A stretch of 19,794 nt of DNA, taken from assembly GCA_964612925.1 (NCBI GenBank), contig CAZTFU010000030.1, positions 1 to 19,794 on the forward strand. The letters run 5' to 3'. The notes under the pieces are model-generated. The model searched no databases, was not told where the DNA came from, and saw only the letters and a list, made by a program, of their open reading frames with translations. Position numbers and translations under genes: made by a program. Shown here in pieces: positions 1-7,702 of this stretch. This DNA is from Phil1 sp964612925 (lineage in GTDB: Bacteria > Bacillota > Clostridia > Christensenellales > CAG-138). Position 1 is the stretch's first letter, and the number at the start of each line of letters is the position of its first letter.

Positions 1-55
1 CGCAAAAGCCCGCTTGACTACATAAACAACACCTCTACCCTCGACCTTGCGGAAA
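1..55 (+). repeat. Left arm of exact 55-bp terminal inverted repeat
   Basis: Bases 1-55 are identical to the reverse complement of 19740-19794; base 56 is the first mismatch (T against C). Beyond it the match continues imperfectly to the stop codon at 123. An exact match that starts at the very first base and stops at 55 is what two contig ends sharing one 55-mer node would give in a short-read assembly graph. Confidence 0.9.
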
Positions 56-123
56 TGCTCGCTGAGCCGATACAACGCTTTGCCGACGTATTGGAGATGG
101 AGATAAAAAAGTATGCACCCTAA
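1..123 (+). CDS. 3' end of an unidentified repeated gene (left copy, partial)
   Basis: Only the last 40 codons and the TAA stop are inside the window. The visible C-terminus begins RKSPLDYINNTSTLDLAEML and ends in EIKKYAP; it looks helical and charged. I do not recognise the family. The same 123-bp segment occurs at the other end of the window on the minus strand (19672-19794), with 114 of 123 bases identical, no gaps, and only four amino-acid differences. The pattern of differences (several conservative or third-position changes, intact frame and stop in both) suggests two coding paralogues rather than debris. It could belong to a mobile or multicopy family, but nothing in the visible part shows a transposase or recombinase motif. 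Confidence 0.6.
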   Translation, partial: RKSPLDYINNTSTLDLAEMLAEPIQRFADVLEMEIKKYAP

Positions 124-132
124 AGCGGGTGC
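115..132 (-). terminator. Intrinsic terminator of the flavin reductase gene
   Basis: GCACCC (115-120) and GGGTGC (127-132) form a 6-bp GC-rich stem with a 6-base loop. Read on the minus strand, the stem is followed after four bases by six T's (complement of the A run at 105-110). It lies about 30 bases downstream of the flavin reductase stop and inside the stop region of the left repeated gene. On the plus strand no T run follows, so it should act mainly leftward. Confidence 0.5.
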
Positions 133-162
133 TTCGGGGTGCAAATGTGATTGCAAAGTCCT

Positions 163-669
163 TTATCCTTCGCGCAGTAGCGTTTCGATTATCTCGCCTA
201 TGTACATGTCGTGATAATCTTTGGCGGGATAACAATCCGCGTCAACGGATGGGTCCGTGAAACCCTCGCTCAGTATGGGCGCACGGTAAAGCTTGCGGCA
301 TACGAACACAAGCTCCGCCTCGGCAAAATAGGTATAGCCGTTTTCGTGCACGGGTGTGAGATTCGCCGCGGCAACCTTGTCACCGTCGCGACCCGAATGA
401 CTGCCAAGATAGGCAAGTGCGTTTCTGTATTCCTTTGGGAAAAAGCAGAGCGTGTACACGTCCTCTCTGTCTGCAAACTGCTTTGTATAGCGTTGCGGGC
501 GAATGTATATTACGCTTGTCGGCTTGCCCCAAAGGTAACCTAAGTGACCCCAACTTGCGGTCATTGTATTATAGCTTTTGTCGTTGCCCGCGGTTATCAG
601 CATCCAATCCTCGCCTATGCTGACAATGGGGTTGATGTCAAGTGTGCGGTAGTCTATGCGTTTGAACAT
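163..669 (-). CDS. Flavin reductase family protein (FMN-binding, RutF/flavoredoxin-like)
   Basis: The 168-residue product matches the flavin reductase domain fold in size and sequence: SYNTMTASWGHLGYLWGKP (residues 32-50) is the conserved flavin-binding stretch in which members read 'N.MT.SWG...GxxWxKP', followed by a VYIRP-like strand (53-58) and the FADREDVYTLCFF segment (65-78). Members bind FMN and either reduce free flavin with NAD(P)H or act as small flavoproteins in the cytoplasm; the partner cannot be told from sequence. The start is supported by AAGGAGA seven bases upstream of ATG. It is transcribed divergently from ileS and is single, with its own promoter and a hairpin terminator downstream. 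It covers the usual length of the short clostridial members, so it looks complete. Confidence 0.85.
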   Translation of the reverse strand: MFKRIDYRTLDINPIVSIGEDWMLITAGNDKSYNTMTASWGHLGYLWGKPTSVIYIRPQRYTKQFADREDVYTLCFFPKEYRNALAYLGSHSGRDGDKVAAANLTPVHENGYTYFAEAELVFVCRKLYRAPILSEGFTDPSVDADCYPAKDYHDMYIGEIIETLLREG

Positions 670-698
670 GGCAGTATCTCCTTCAATTCTTTTTGTGG

Positions 699-728
699 AT
701 TATAACATTTTAATGTCGCACCGCACAA
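699..728 (-). promoter_or_regulatory. Promoter of the flavin reductase gene
   Basis: On the minus strand there is a perfect TATAAT -10 (699-704) with TTGTGC as a partial -35 (723-728) and an 18-base spacer. The start would lie near 692, about 22 bases upstream of the ATG and just ahead of the AAGGAGA ribosome binding site. It is back to back with the ileS promoter. Confidence 0.55.
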
Positions 729-748
729 TAAATATATGCTCAAAAATC

Positions 749-777
749 TTTACAAAGCCGCAAAAACAGGTTATACT
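749..777 (+). promoter_or_regulatory. Sigma-A promoter of the ileS T-box transcript
   Basis: TTTACA (749-754), a 17-base spacer, and TATACT (772-777). Transcription should start near 784, which puts the whole T-box leader inside the transcript. Confidence 0.75.
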
Positions 778-784
778 ACCCTCA

Positions 785-1027
785 AAGCGAAGATCGGAAC
801 ACACGGCTTAAATAAGGCCCCAAAGCGAGCTGCGTTCGGTGAAAGGCAGCGGGTACTGTTTTTGCACGCATCATCCGGGAGCGCGCACGCGAACGCATTG
901 TGCCAGTAGTGTGCGACGGAGCGGCGCACGTTACCGCGCTGACTGAGTTTGGGCATATATATGCCAAATCGGGTGGTACCGCGCAAGTGCTGCGTCCCGT
1001 TTGCGGGATGCGGCTTTTATTTTTTTA
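785..1027 (+). promoter_or_regulatory. T-box riboswitch sensing tRNA-Ile, upstream of ileS
   Basis: The leader senses uncharged tRNA-Ile and lets transcription continue when charging is low. Visible parts in order: Stem I with the distal stem GCTGC/GCAGC (829-833/846-850) enclosing a GGTGAAAG loop; the specifier codon ATC (870-872), followed by the usual A and a CCGGGAG closing strand; a stem III hairpin (948-968); the T-box consensus GGGTGGTACCGCG (971-983) with the TGGT bulge at 974-977 that pairs with the tRNA acceptor end; and a terminator stem GCGTCCCG/CGGGATGC (992-1011) followed by CGGC and a T-rich run (1015-1026). The downstream gene is ileS and the specifier is an isoleucine codon, so identity and target agree. 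Stem I and II helices were judged by eye, not folded. Confidence 0.9.
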
Positions 1028-1055
1028 TGTAAACAAAGGCGAAAGGAGCTATTCA

Positions 1056-4000
1056 ATGTATACCAAAGTCCCCACCTCATTGAACTTTGTGGACAGGGAA
1101 AAGGAAATCCTTCAGTTCTGGAAGGAAAACCACATTTTCGAAAAGAGTTGCGAGCTTAGAAAGGGAAAGCCCGCCTATACTTTCTACGACGGCCCGCCGA
1201 CGGCCAACGGCAAGCCGCACATAGGCCACATTCTTACCCGCGCCATGAAGGATATTATCCCCCGTTACCGCACCATGAAGGGTTATGATGTGCTGCGCAA
1301 GGCCGGCTGGGATACGCACGGTCTGCCCGTTGAGCTTGAGGTTGAAAAACTGCTTGGGCTTGACGGTAAAAAGCAGATAGAGGCTTACGGCGTTGAACCG
1401 TTCATCGCCAAGTGCAAGGAATCCGTTTGGAAGTACAAAACCGAGTGGGAGCAGATGAGCGACCGCGTGGGCTACTGGGCGGACATGGAGCATCCTTACG
1501 TCACATATGAGGATAACTATATTGAATCCGAATGGTGGGCACTGAAAACCATTTATGATAAGGGCCTGCTTTATAAGGGCCATAAGGTAGTGCCGTACTG
1601 CCCGCGTTGCGGTACCGCGCTTGCCAGTCACGAGGTTGCACAGGGCTATAAGGACGTTAAGGAAATATCCGCAACGGTGCGCTTTAAGTGTACGGATGAG
1701 GATGCAAGCTATCTTGCATGGACGACCACTCCGTGGACGCTTCCTTCAAACGTATGCCTTTGCGTGAACGCAAATATAGTTTACTGCCGTGCCGAAAAGG
1801 ACGGTGAAGCCTATATACTTGCCAAGGATCTCGTAGGCGATGTTCTTGGTGAGGGTGCAAGCATTGTGCGCGAATTCATGGGCAGTGAGCTTGTGGGTCG
1901 CACATATGAACCGCTGTTTGACTGCACCGCCAAGGCCGCGGCCAAGACGGGCAAGGTCGGCTTCCGCGTGGTTGCGGACGATTATGTTTCCGCCGATAAC
2001 GGCACGGGCATAGTCCACAATGCGGCCGCATTCGGTGAGGATGACTACCGCGTTTGCCGTGAAAACGACATTCCATTCGTTCAGCTTGTTGACGCACGCG
2101 GCAACATGACCGAGGATACTCCTTGGGCGGGCACGTTCGTAAAGAAGGCCGATCCGATGATTCTCAACGATCTCAAGGAAAGCGGCGCACTTTTCGAAGA
2201 AATACCCTTTGAACACAGCTACCCGTTCTGCTGGCGTTGCGACACTCCACTTATCTATTACGCACGCGAAAGCTGGTTCATAAAGATGACCGCCGTAAAG
2301 GATAAGCTTATCGAATACAATCAGCGCATAAACTGGCTGCCCGAAACCATAAAGGACGGCCGTATGGGCAACTTCCTTGAAAACGTTATAGACTGGGGCC
2401 TTAGCCGTGAACGTTACTGGGGCACTCCGCTGCCCGTTTGGGTGTGCGAAGATTGCGGTGAGGTTCACGTTGTCGGCAGCCGCAAGGAACTTTGTGAGCT
2501 TGCACCCGGCACTCCCGAGGATATTGAACTGCATAAGCCGTATTTGGATCCGATAACGTTCAAGTGTGAAAAGTGCGGCGGCACAATGCGCCGTGAAAAG
2601 GCGGTTATAGACTGCTGGTTCGATTCGGGTTCCATGCCGTTTGCGCAGTGGCACTATCCGTTTGAAAACAAGGAACAGTTTGAACGTCGCTACCCCGCCA
2701 ATTATATAAGCGAAGCCATTGACCAGACCCGCGGCTGGTTCTATACCCTGCTTGCCATTTCTACCTGCCTGTTTGATGAACCGAGCTATAAGAACTGCCT
2801 TGTTCTCGGCCTTGTTGCGGATAAGGACGGATTGAAGATGAGCAAGCACAAGGGCAACGTTGTCGATCCGTGGAGCGTGCTTGAAAAGCAGGGTGCGGAT
2901 GCCGTGCGCTGGTATTTCTACACGGGCTCCATGCCTTGGCTGCCAAGCCGCTTCAGTGCCGATGCCGTAAGTGAGGCACAGCGCAAGTTCATGGGCACGC
3001 TGTGGAACACATACGCATTTTATGTGCTCTATGCCGAAATTGACGGTTTTGACCCGACAAAGCATACGTTAAAGCGCGAAAACCTCACACCTATGGATCG
3101 ATGGGTGCTCAGCAGGCTCAATTCGCTTATAAAGGCCGTTGACACGGGACTTGACACACTGCGCATAACCGAAGCGGGTCGCGAACTTGCTCGCTTTACC
3201 GACGACCTTTCCAACTGGTATGTGCGCCGTTGCCGCGAACGCTACTGGGGCAGCGGAATGACCGACGATAAGGAAGCCGCATACATGACGCTCTACACCG
3301 TGCTTTCCACAATGAGCGCACTTTGCGCACCCTTCACGCCGTTCATGAGCGAAAGCATATATCAGAACATAGTAAGGAGCGTTGATTCTTCCGCACCCGA
3401 AAGCATACATCTTTGCGACTTCCCCGTTGCGGATGAAAGCCTTATAGACGCAGAGCTTGAGCGCAGTATGGATGAGGTGCTTGAAATAGTTGTGCTCGGT
3501 CGTGCGGCACGCGCCACGGCAAACGTTAAGAACCGTCAGCCCCTTGCGCGCATGTTCGTACAGGGCGGCACACTTGATACGCTTTACACCTCAATAATAG
3601 CAGATGAATTGAACGTTAAGAAGGTTGAGTTTGTGCTCGACGCTTCCGAGTTCATATCCTACCGCGTAAAGCCCCAGCTTAAAACCCTTGGGCCGCGTTA
3701 CGGAAAGCTTCTGCCCAAGATAAACGCATATCTTGCCGAGGACGGCATAGGCGATAAGGTGGTTGCCGCGCACAAGGCGGGTAATGCTTATGAGTTTGAG
3801 CTTGAGGGCACTGCCGTTTCGCTTGCGGAAGCGGACGTGCTTACCGAACCCATGCAAAAGGCAGGCTTTGTAAGCCAGACCGAACGCGATACCGCCGTTG
3901 TGCTTGACACCAATTTGACCGAGGAGCTTATTGATGAGGGCTTTGTGCGTGAGCTGGTATCAAAGATACAGGTAATGCGTAAGGAGGCCGGTTTTGAAGT

Positions 4001-4184
4001 TACAGACCGCATTGCGCTTACATATGAATGCTCAGGCCGCGCCAAGGATGTGCTTGCACGCTTCGGAGGCGAAATAGCACAGGATGTACTTGCTGTATCG
4101 GTCAGTGCCTGTGAAGCTGCGGGTTACGTTAAGGAATGGGACGTTAACGGCGAAAAGGTCACTCTCGGCGTTGAAAAGAAATAA
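1056..4184 (+). CDS. ileS: Isoleucyl-tRNA synthetase (long, type 2-like)
   Basis: It charges tRNA-Ile with isoleucine in the cytoplasm (class Ia synthetase). From ATG 1056 the product is 1042 residues, longer than the roughly 920-930 residues of the E. coli type and like the long form common in Clostridia. Visible motifs: DGPPTANGKPHIGH with the HIGH box at 55-58; GWDTHGLPVE just after; cysteines in PYCPRCG near 180; the editing domain with TTTPWTLPSN around 228-237; cysteine pairs CEDC and CEKC (about 462-510) that could hold zinc; WFDSGS; and the KMSKH loop at 594-598. The C-terminus lacks the terminal zinc-binding domain of type 1 enzymes. The start is set by AAAGGAG eight bases upstream; an in-frame upstream extension to 900 would run through the T-box and is rejected. 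Type 2 enzymes are often less sensitive to mupirocin; whether this one is was not testable. Confidence 0.97.
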   Translation: MYTKVPTSLNFVDREKEILQFWKENHIFEKSCELRKGKPAYTFYDGPPTANGKPHIGHILTRAMKDIIPRYRTMKGYDVLRKAGWDTHGLPVELEVEKLLGLDGKKQIEAYGVEPFIAKCKESVWKYKTEWEQMSDRVGYWADMEHPYVTYEDNYIESEWWALKTIYDKGLLYKGHKVVPYCPRCGTALASHEVAQGYKDVKEISATVRFKCTDEDASYLAWTTTPWTLPSNVCLCVNANIVYCRAEKDGEAYILAKDLVGDVLGEGASIVREFMGSELVGRTYEPLFDCTAKAAAKTGKVGFRVVADDYVSADNGTGIVHNAAAFGEDDYRVCRENDIPFVQLVDARGNMTEDTPWAGTFVKKADPMILNDLKESGALFEEIPFEHSYPFCWRCDTPLIYYARESWFIKMTAVKDKLIEYNQRINWLPETIKDGRMGNFLENVIDWGLSRERYWGTPLPVWVCEDCGEVHVVGSRKELCELAPGTPEDIELHKPYLDPITFKCEKCGGTMRREKAVIDCWFDSGSMPFAQWHYPFENKEQFERRYPANYISEAIDQTRGWFYTLLAISTCLFDEPSYKNCLVLGLVADKDGLKMSKHKGNVVDPWSVLEKQGADAVRWYFYTGSMPWLPSRFSADAVSEAQRKFMGTLWNTYAFYVLYAEIDGFDPTKHTLKRENLTPMDRWVLSRLNSLIKAVDTGLDTLRITEAGRELARFTDDLSNWYVRRCRERYWGSGMTDDKEAAYMTLYTVLSTMSALCAPFTPFMSESIYQNIVRSVDSSAPESIHLCDFPVADESLIDAELERSMDEVLEIVVLGRAARATANVKNRQPLARMFVQGGTLDTLYTSIIADELNVKKVEFVLDASEFISYRVKPQLKTLGPRYGKLLPKINAYLAEDGIGDKVVAAHKAGNAYEFELEGTAVSLAEADVLTEPMQKAGFVSQTERDTAVVLDTNLTEELIDEGFVRELVSKIQVMRKEAGFEVTDRIALTYECSGRAKDVLARFGGEIAQDVLAVSVSACEAAGYVKEWDVNGEKVTLGVEKK

Positions 4185-4207
4185 ACTTGTAATAGACTGA
4201 AACCTAA

Positions 4208-4239
4208 AAAGCATCCGTACCATTCGGTACGGATGCTTT
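4208..4239. terminator. Bidirectional terminator between ileS and the lipoprotein gene
   Basis: A 14-bp perfect stem, AAAGCATCCGTACC (4208-4221) and its complement (4226-4239), closes a 4-base ATTC loop. T's follow on the plus side and an A run precedes it at 4206-4210, so it can end both the ileS transcript and the convergent lipoprotein transcript. Confidence 0.9.
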
Positions 4240-4293
4240 ATCATTGTATGATCTGATTGTCCCTTTATATGTCGCCACGGCGGAATATGCATT

Positions 4294-5658
4294 CTATCCC
4301 GCATACGGAAGATACTCAAAGCACTCTTCTTCTGCCATGCCGTTTATGTACACGCCCCACTCGGTTTCGGTATTTATGTACAGTATGGCTATGGTGCCCT
4401 CCTCGCCGTTGCGCGTTATGAATCGGCAGGTATAGTTTTCTCCGCCGCCGCTTATTTCGGTTATTATTATGTCCGTGCCTATGGGCAGTGCGGCATTCTC
4501 GGTCGTGCCGTCCATGCGCACGGGGAACTCGGCCGCGGTGGTTATTGCCATGCATTCCCACGCTTCGTCACTGCCTGCGTCAACGTTTACCGTCCATGGG
4601 GCATTTTCCTGCTTTACAAAGCGGAATGCCGTGCCGTCCGCCACATAATAGGTTTCGCCCATGTGCGAACCGAGCATGTCTATTGCCTGACTTACCTTTA
4701 TAATGCCCTCGCCCACACTTTCTATATTGCCGTAGAAGGAAACCGTTTCTTCTATATAGGGCAGCTCGTCCGCCGCGGCTTGGGCAGCCTCCGCATTCTG
4801 CGCATCGTCCTCGTCATATTCGTTTGCGGCAAGTTCAAGCTCGCTTCCGTTGTAGCGAATCACATAGCTTGCAAAATCATCGCTCATCAAATCACCGCTT
4901 ATGAATAGCTCCGTATATCCGTCGGCATCTATGTCATATGCCGCGGCAAACGTTATATAGCGAAGGTCAAGGTTCACGCTCAGCTCCTTGCCGTTATCCT
5001 TTGTAAGCTTAAGTGTGCAGAAATCAAGCATACCGAGTTCTTCGCCGCCGCGTTCGGCTATGCTTACCCGCTCCGATACGCCGTCACCGTCAAGATCGGC
5101 TGTGTATTCGCCGTTTTGAGTGAATTCAACGGGTGCGCTCGGCTGAACCGTCTGCGCCGCGCTGAACGTGCGCGCCATGGCGCCGACCACCGCCGCGTCA
5201 AGCTTTTCACTTTCGAGCTCACCTTCGTGCCAGAGGGTATAGTTCACGCCGTCATGCTCCCACTTTACAAGCATACCGTTTTCACCTGCCGAATATACCG
5301 TTGCTTCCACCGTAAAACCGTCACACGCGGTTTGGATAATGTATTTGGCACTAAGCTCGTAGTATATGCCCGATATGTCCTTTTCAAGTGCCGATGCGCG
5401 ATAGGTGTACCCTTCGCCCTCATATGTAAAGCTTACCCCCGCAATACTTCCGCTTATAATGTAATAGCTTACATCGTTTGCGTTGTCGGGCGCATCTATG
5501 CTCACCCCTGCCGCAAGGAATGCGTCAGCCGTGTCAACGCTCACCATGGGGTTTGATATGCCTATATTCGGTGACGAGGGTTCGTCAACCGTACAGCCCG
5601 CAAGCATAATACAGCAAAGCACCAGCAGGGCCGTTATTTTGTTTAGCTTTCCGCTCAT
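4294..5658 (-). CDS. Lipoprotein with calcium-type VCBS/FG-GAP-like loops
   Basis: A 454-residue predicted cell-surface lipoprotein of unknown function. The N-terminus is a lipoprotein signal: MSGKLNK, a hydrophobic stretch, then LAGC with the lipidated cysteine at 22. Residues about 45-145 resemble DUF4367-like lipoprotein domains (YRASALEKDISGIYYE, then a VNYTLWHEG segment). Residues about 178-280 carry two acidic loops, DLDGDG (188-193) and DIDADG (242-247), each followed by beta-strand sequence as in VCBS/FG-GAP repeats that bind calcium. The C-terminal 385-445 looks like a small SH3-type beta domain. I chose the ATG at 5658 because GGAAGGAG lies six bases upstream; the in-frame ATG 36 bases further up would put an odd histidine/arginine-rich peptide before the signal. 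It is a single gene, convergent with ileS. Confidence 0.75.
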   Translation of the reverse strand: MSGKLNKITALLVLCCIMLAGCTVDEPSSPNIGISNPMVSVDTADAFLAAGVSIDAPDNANDVSYYIISGSIAGVSFTYEGEGYTYRASALEKDISGIYYELSAKYIIQTACDGFTVEATVYSAGENGMLVKWEHDGVNYTLWHEGELESEKLDAAVVGAMARTFSAAQTVQPSAPVEFTQNGEYTADLDGDGVSERVSIAERGGEELGMLDFCTLKLTKDNGKELSVNLDLRYITFAAAYDIDADGYTELFISGDLMSDDFASYVIRYNGSELELAANEYDEDDAQNAEAAQAAADELPYIEETVSFYGNIESVGEGIIKVSQAIDMLGSHMGETYYVADGTAFRFVKQENAPWTVNVDAGSDEAWECMAITTAAEFPVRMDGTTENAALPIGTDIIITEISGGGENYTCRFITRNGEEGTIAILYINTETEWGVYINGMAEEECFEYLPYAG

Positions 5659-5786
5659 ATTCGCTCCTTCCCGCCCGTGCCTATGCATGGGCAAAGGTAT
5701 TTGCTCTTTTTATTATAACGCAAATGCCGCCGCGCGGGTTGCATTTATACATAAATTCATGCATTGTTCATAAAACGGCTTTGTAT

Positions 5787-5815
5787 TTGCAACATGCTTG
5801 GTTTATCATTATTAT
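5787..5815 (+). promoter_or_regulatory. Candidate promoter of the 5'-3' exonuclease gene
   Basis: TTGCAA (5787-5792), a 17-base spacer, and TATTAT (5810-5815). Transcription would start near 5821-5823, only about 13 bases before the ATG and at the edge of the GGGGGTGATGAG ribosome binding site, so the leader would be unusually short or the real promoter lies further upstream. Confidence 0.45.
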
Positions 5816-5834
5816 ATTGGGGGTGATGAGATAA

Positions 5835-6677
5835 ATGCAACGCTTGCTTTTGGTTGACGGCAGCAATCTTCTTTTTCAAATGTTCTACGGCATGCCCGCA
5901 CGGATAATCGGCCGCAGTGGGGCTCCTGTTCACGGCACGCTCGGGTTCATGGGTGCATTTATAAGGATGCTGAATATGCTTGCCCCCACCCATGCACTTG
6001 TTGTTTTTGACGGTGAGCATGAAAACGATCGCCGCACAATCGACCCCGATTATAAGGCAAACAGAGTGGATTTTTCGGCAATGGAGGAAATAGACACCCC
6101 GTTTTCTCAGCTTGATGATATTCGCCGCGCACTTGACTTCATGGGCATTATGCACACGGAAACCACCGACTGCGAAGCAGATGACGTGATAGCCGCATAC
6201 GCGCTTGAATGCTCAAAATCCATGCCCGTCACGATAGCTTCCCTTGACAGCGACTTTTTTCAGCTTGTTTCAAAAAACGTAAGCGTGCTCCGCTATCGCG
6301 GTAAGAATACGCAGCTTTGCGATGAAGACTATGTTGCAGAGCGGTTCGGCATAGCGGCAGGATTCTATGCGGATTTCAAATCGCTTGTTGGCGATAATGC
6401 GGACAATATACGCGGCGTGCGGCTTGTCGGCCCCAAAACGGCCGCACGGCTTATAAACGAATACGGCTCACTTGACAATATTATAAGCCACGCAAATAGC
6501 ATAAAGCAAAACGCGGTACGCACATCGATACTTGAAAATGAAGACAGACTCAGACGCAATTACAACCTTATTGCGCTCAATAAAACAACCGAGCTGCCAA
6601 TGGCGGCAACTCGGCTTGCGTTCACCATGCCTTCCCTTACCTCAATTCAAATTCTAAGGGAGCTGAATATCATTTAG
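5835..6677 (+). CDS. 5'-3' exonuclease, Pol I N-terminal family (stand-alone)
   Basis: A 280-residue structure-specific 5' nuclease that would remove flaps or RNA primers during replication and repair. The acidic metal-binding residues of the family are present: D8 (LVDGSN), D59 (VFDGE), E114/D116/D117 (CEADD), D138/D140 (SLDSD) and D187/D190 (GDNADN). The helix-3-turn-helix DNA-binding motif is GVRLVGPKTAARL (194-206). Length and order match the exonuclease domain alone, with no polymerase or proofreading domain attached, as in clostridial stand-alone copies and E. coli ExoIX. The start is preceded by a very strong GGGGGTGATGAG site. Its last eight bases overlap the end of the convergent HAD gene. 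Confidence 0.92.
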   Translation: MQRLLLVDGSNLLFQMFYGMPARIIGRSGAPVHGTLGFMGAFIRMLNMLAPTHALVVFDGEHENDRRTIDPDYKANRVDFSAMEEIDTPFSQLDDIRRALDFMGIMHTETTDCEADDVIAAYALECSKSMPVTIASLDSDFFQLVSKNVSVLRYRGKNTQLCDEDYVAERFGIAAGFYADFKSLVGDNADNIRGVRLVGPKTAARLINEYGSLDNIISHANSIKQNAVRTSILENEDRLRRNYNLIALNKTTELPMAATRLAFTMPSLTSIQILRELNII

Positions 6678-7485
6678 CGGCTATTTCTATAAGCTGTGCC
6701 GCTTCGCTTATTTCATAATCGGGCTTCATATTGTGCGTCAGCATGTATTGTTTAAGCTCGGCATCCCGCGCATATTCCTTGGGTGTCCAGCTTGTTATGT
6801 CAAGCAGCTTTTGCTTGTATTCTGCATTACCGTCGTGCCTGTGCATCCAAACGGCCCTTACGCCCGCAAGCTTTGCCATGTACATATCCTTTGTAAGGTT
6901 GTCGCCTAAGTACATGACCTCGCTTTTGTCGTACCCTTCGCCCGCGCATATGCGCTCAACAACAGCAACATCGGGCTTTTTCGTCTGCACGGTGCGCACC
7001 TTTTCACTTACGGCGTGGGTGCTCTTGAATGGGCTTTCAAATGTGTATACATGCTTAAAATACGGCTCTATCCCCAACTTTTGCAGTCTGTAAAACCCGT
7101 TTTCTTTTGAAGATTCCGTATATGCTATAAGCGTTACGCCCATTTCGCTCAGGGCTTTAAGCATCTCCTCAACACCGGGGAAAAGCTTTAGGTGACTGTC
7201 CCGCATATCATTAAATACGTTAAATGCGGGTCTGAGGGCGGCCTTCATCTCCTCCGCGCTCATTGAACCGTAGTATGCCCTTATGCTCGGTAGTTCAAGC
7301 GTTGCATACGGATATTCCACGGACCCAAGCTTCTGATGTGCGGCACGGTATTCGTCTATAAGCACGGCCATGTCAATGCCGGTCATAAGCGCTATTTTAT
7401 CCGCCATGGCATAAAATGCCGGCACAAAAAAGCTTGTCCAGTCATACAAAGTATCGTCAAGGTCGCTTATAAGCAACTTTATCAT
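6670..7485 (-). CDS. HAD-superfamily hydrolase (YjjG-like, subfamily I)
   Basis: A 271-residue cytoplasmic phosphatase-like protein. The four HAD motifs are visible: SDLDDTLYD with nucleophile D8 and acid D10; AYTES (motif II, T123); KKPD (motif III lysine 169 or 170); and YLGDNLTKD (motif IV, D195 and D200). A helical cap (about 15-110) lies between motifs I and II, as in subfamily I members that dephosphorylate small phosphometabolites such as nucleotides or 2-phosphoglycolate. The substrate cannot be named. I prefer the ATG at 7485, which has GGAG upstream; the ATG at 7500 in the same frame is the alternative and adds five residues. Its stop overlaps the convergent exonuclease gene by 8 bp. 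Confidence 0.87.
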   Translation of the reverse strand: MIKLLISDLDDTLYDWTSFFVPAFYAMADKIALMTGIDMAVLIDEYRAAHQKLGSVEYPYATLELPSIRAYYGSMSAEEMKAALRPAFNVFNDMRDSHLKLFPGVEEMLKALSEMGVTLIAYTESSKENGFYRLQKLGIEPYFKHVYTFESPFKSTHAVSEKVRTVQTKKPDVAVVERICAGEGYDKSEVMYLGDNLTKDMYMAKLAGVRAVWMHRHDGNAEYKQKLLDITSWTPKEYARDAELKQYMLTHNMKPDYEISEAAQLIEIAAK

Positions 7486-7526
7486 AGGGCGGTTCTCCAT
7501 TGCTCTTTAATCCAAAATGCATTTGA

Positions 7527-7555
7527 ATATTACCCCATCCCTTCCCGTAAGTCAA
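7527..7555 (-). promoter_or_regulatory. Sigma-A promoter of the HAD hydrolase gene
   Basis: On the minus strand: TTGACT (7550-7555), a 17-base spacer, and TAATAT (7527-7532). The start is predicted near 7520, some 20-35 bases upstream of the two possible ATGs. Confidence 0.75.
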
Positions 7556-7597
7556 CAACCTTGAACATGATATAAGCAAATGCAAATACAAATGCGG

Positions 7598-7626
7598 TTG
7601 TATGTTTTCCGAAAACATTGTATAAT
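7598..7626 (+). promoter_or_regulatory. Sigma-A promoter of the RDD gene, possibly of the whole importer operon
   Basis: TTGTAT (7598-7603), a 17-base spacer, and a perfect TATAAT (7621-7626). Transcription should start near 7633, giving a 70-base leader to the RDD gene. No comparably good promoter is seen in the 57 bases before the ABC ATPase, so this one may drive the downstream genes as well. Confidence 0.75.
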
Positions 7627-7702
7627 GAGTTATAAATGCGCGGTTTATGTCCAAATTGCGTTTATTTGCGCGTAAAGCCGCAAATGTTTAAGGAGGAAGG
7701 CA

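Noticed and set aside
900..1055. In-frame upstream extension of ileS by 52 codons
   Set aside because: It would translate the T-box specifier-side leader, antiterminator and terminator. The ATG at 1056 has a proper ribosome binding site and matches the conserved start of the family.
1746..3065. 439-codon open frame on the minus strand opposite ileS
   Set aside because: A shadow of a conserved synthetase. Skewed codon use on the plus strand leaves the opposite frame open.
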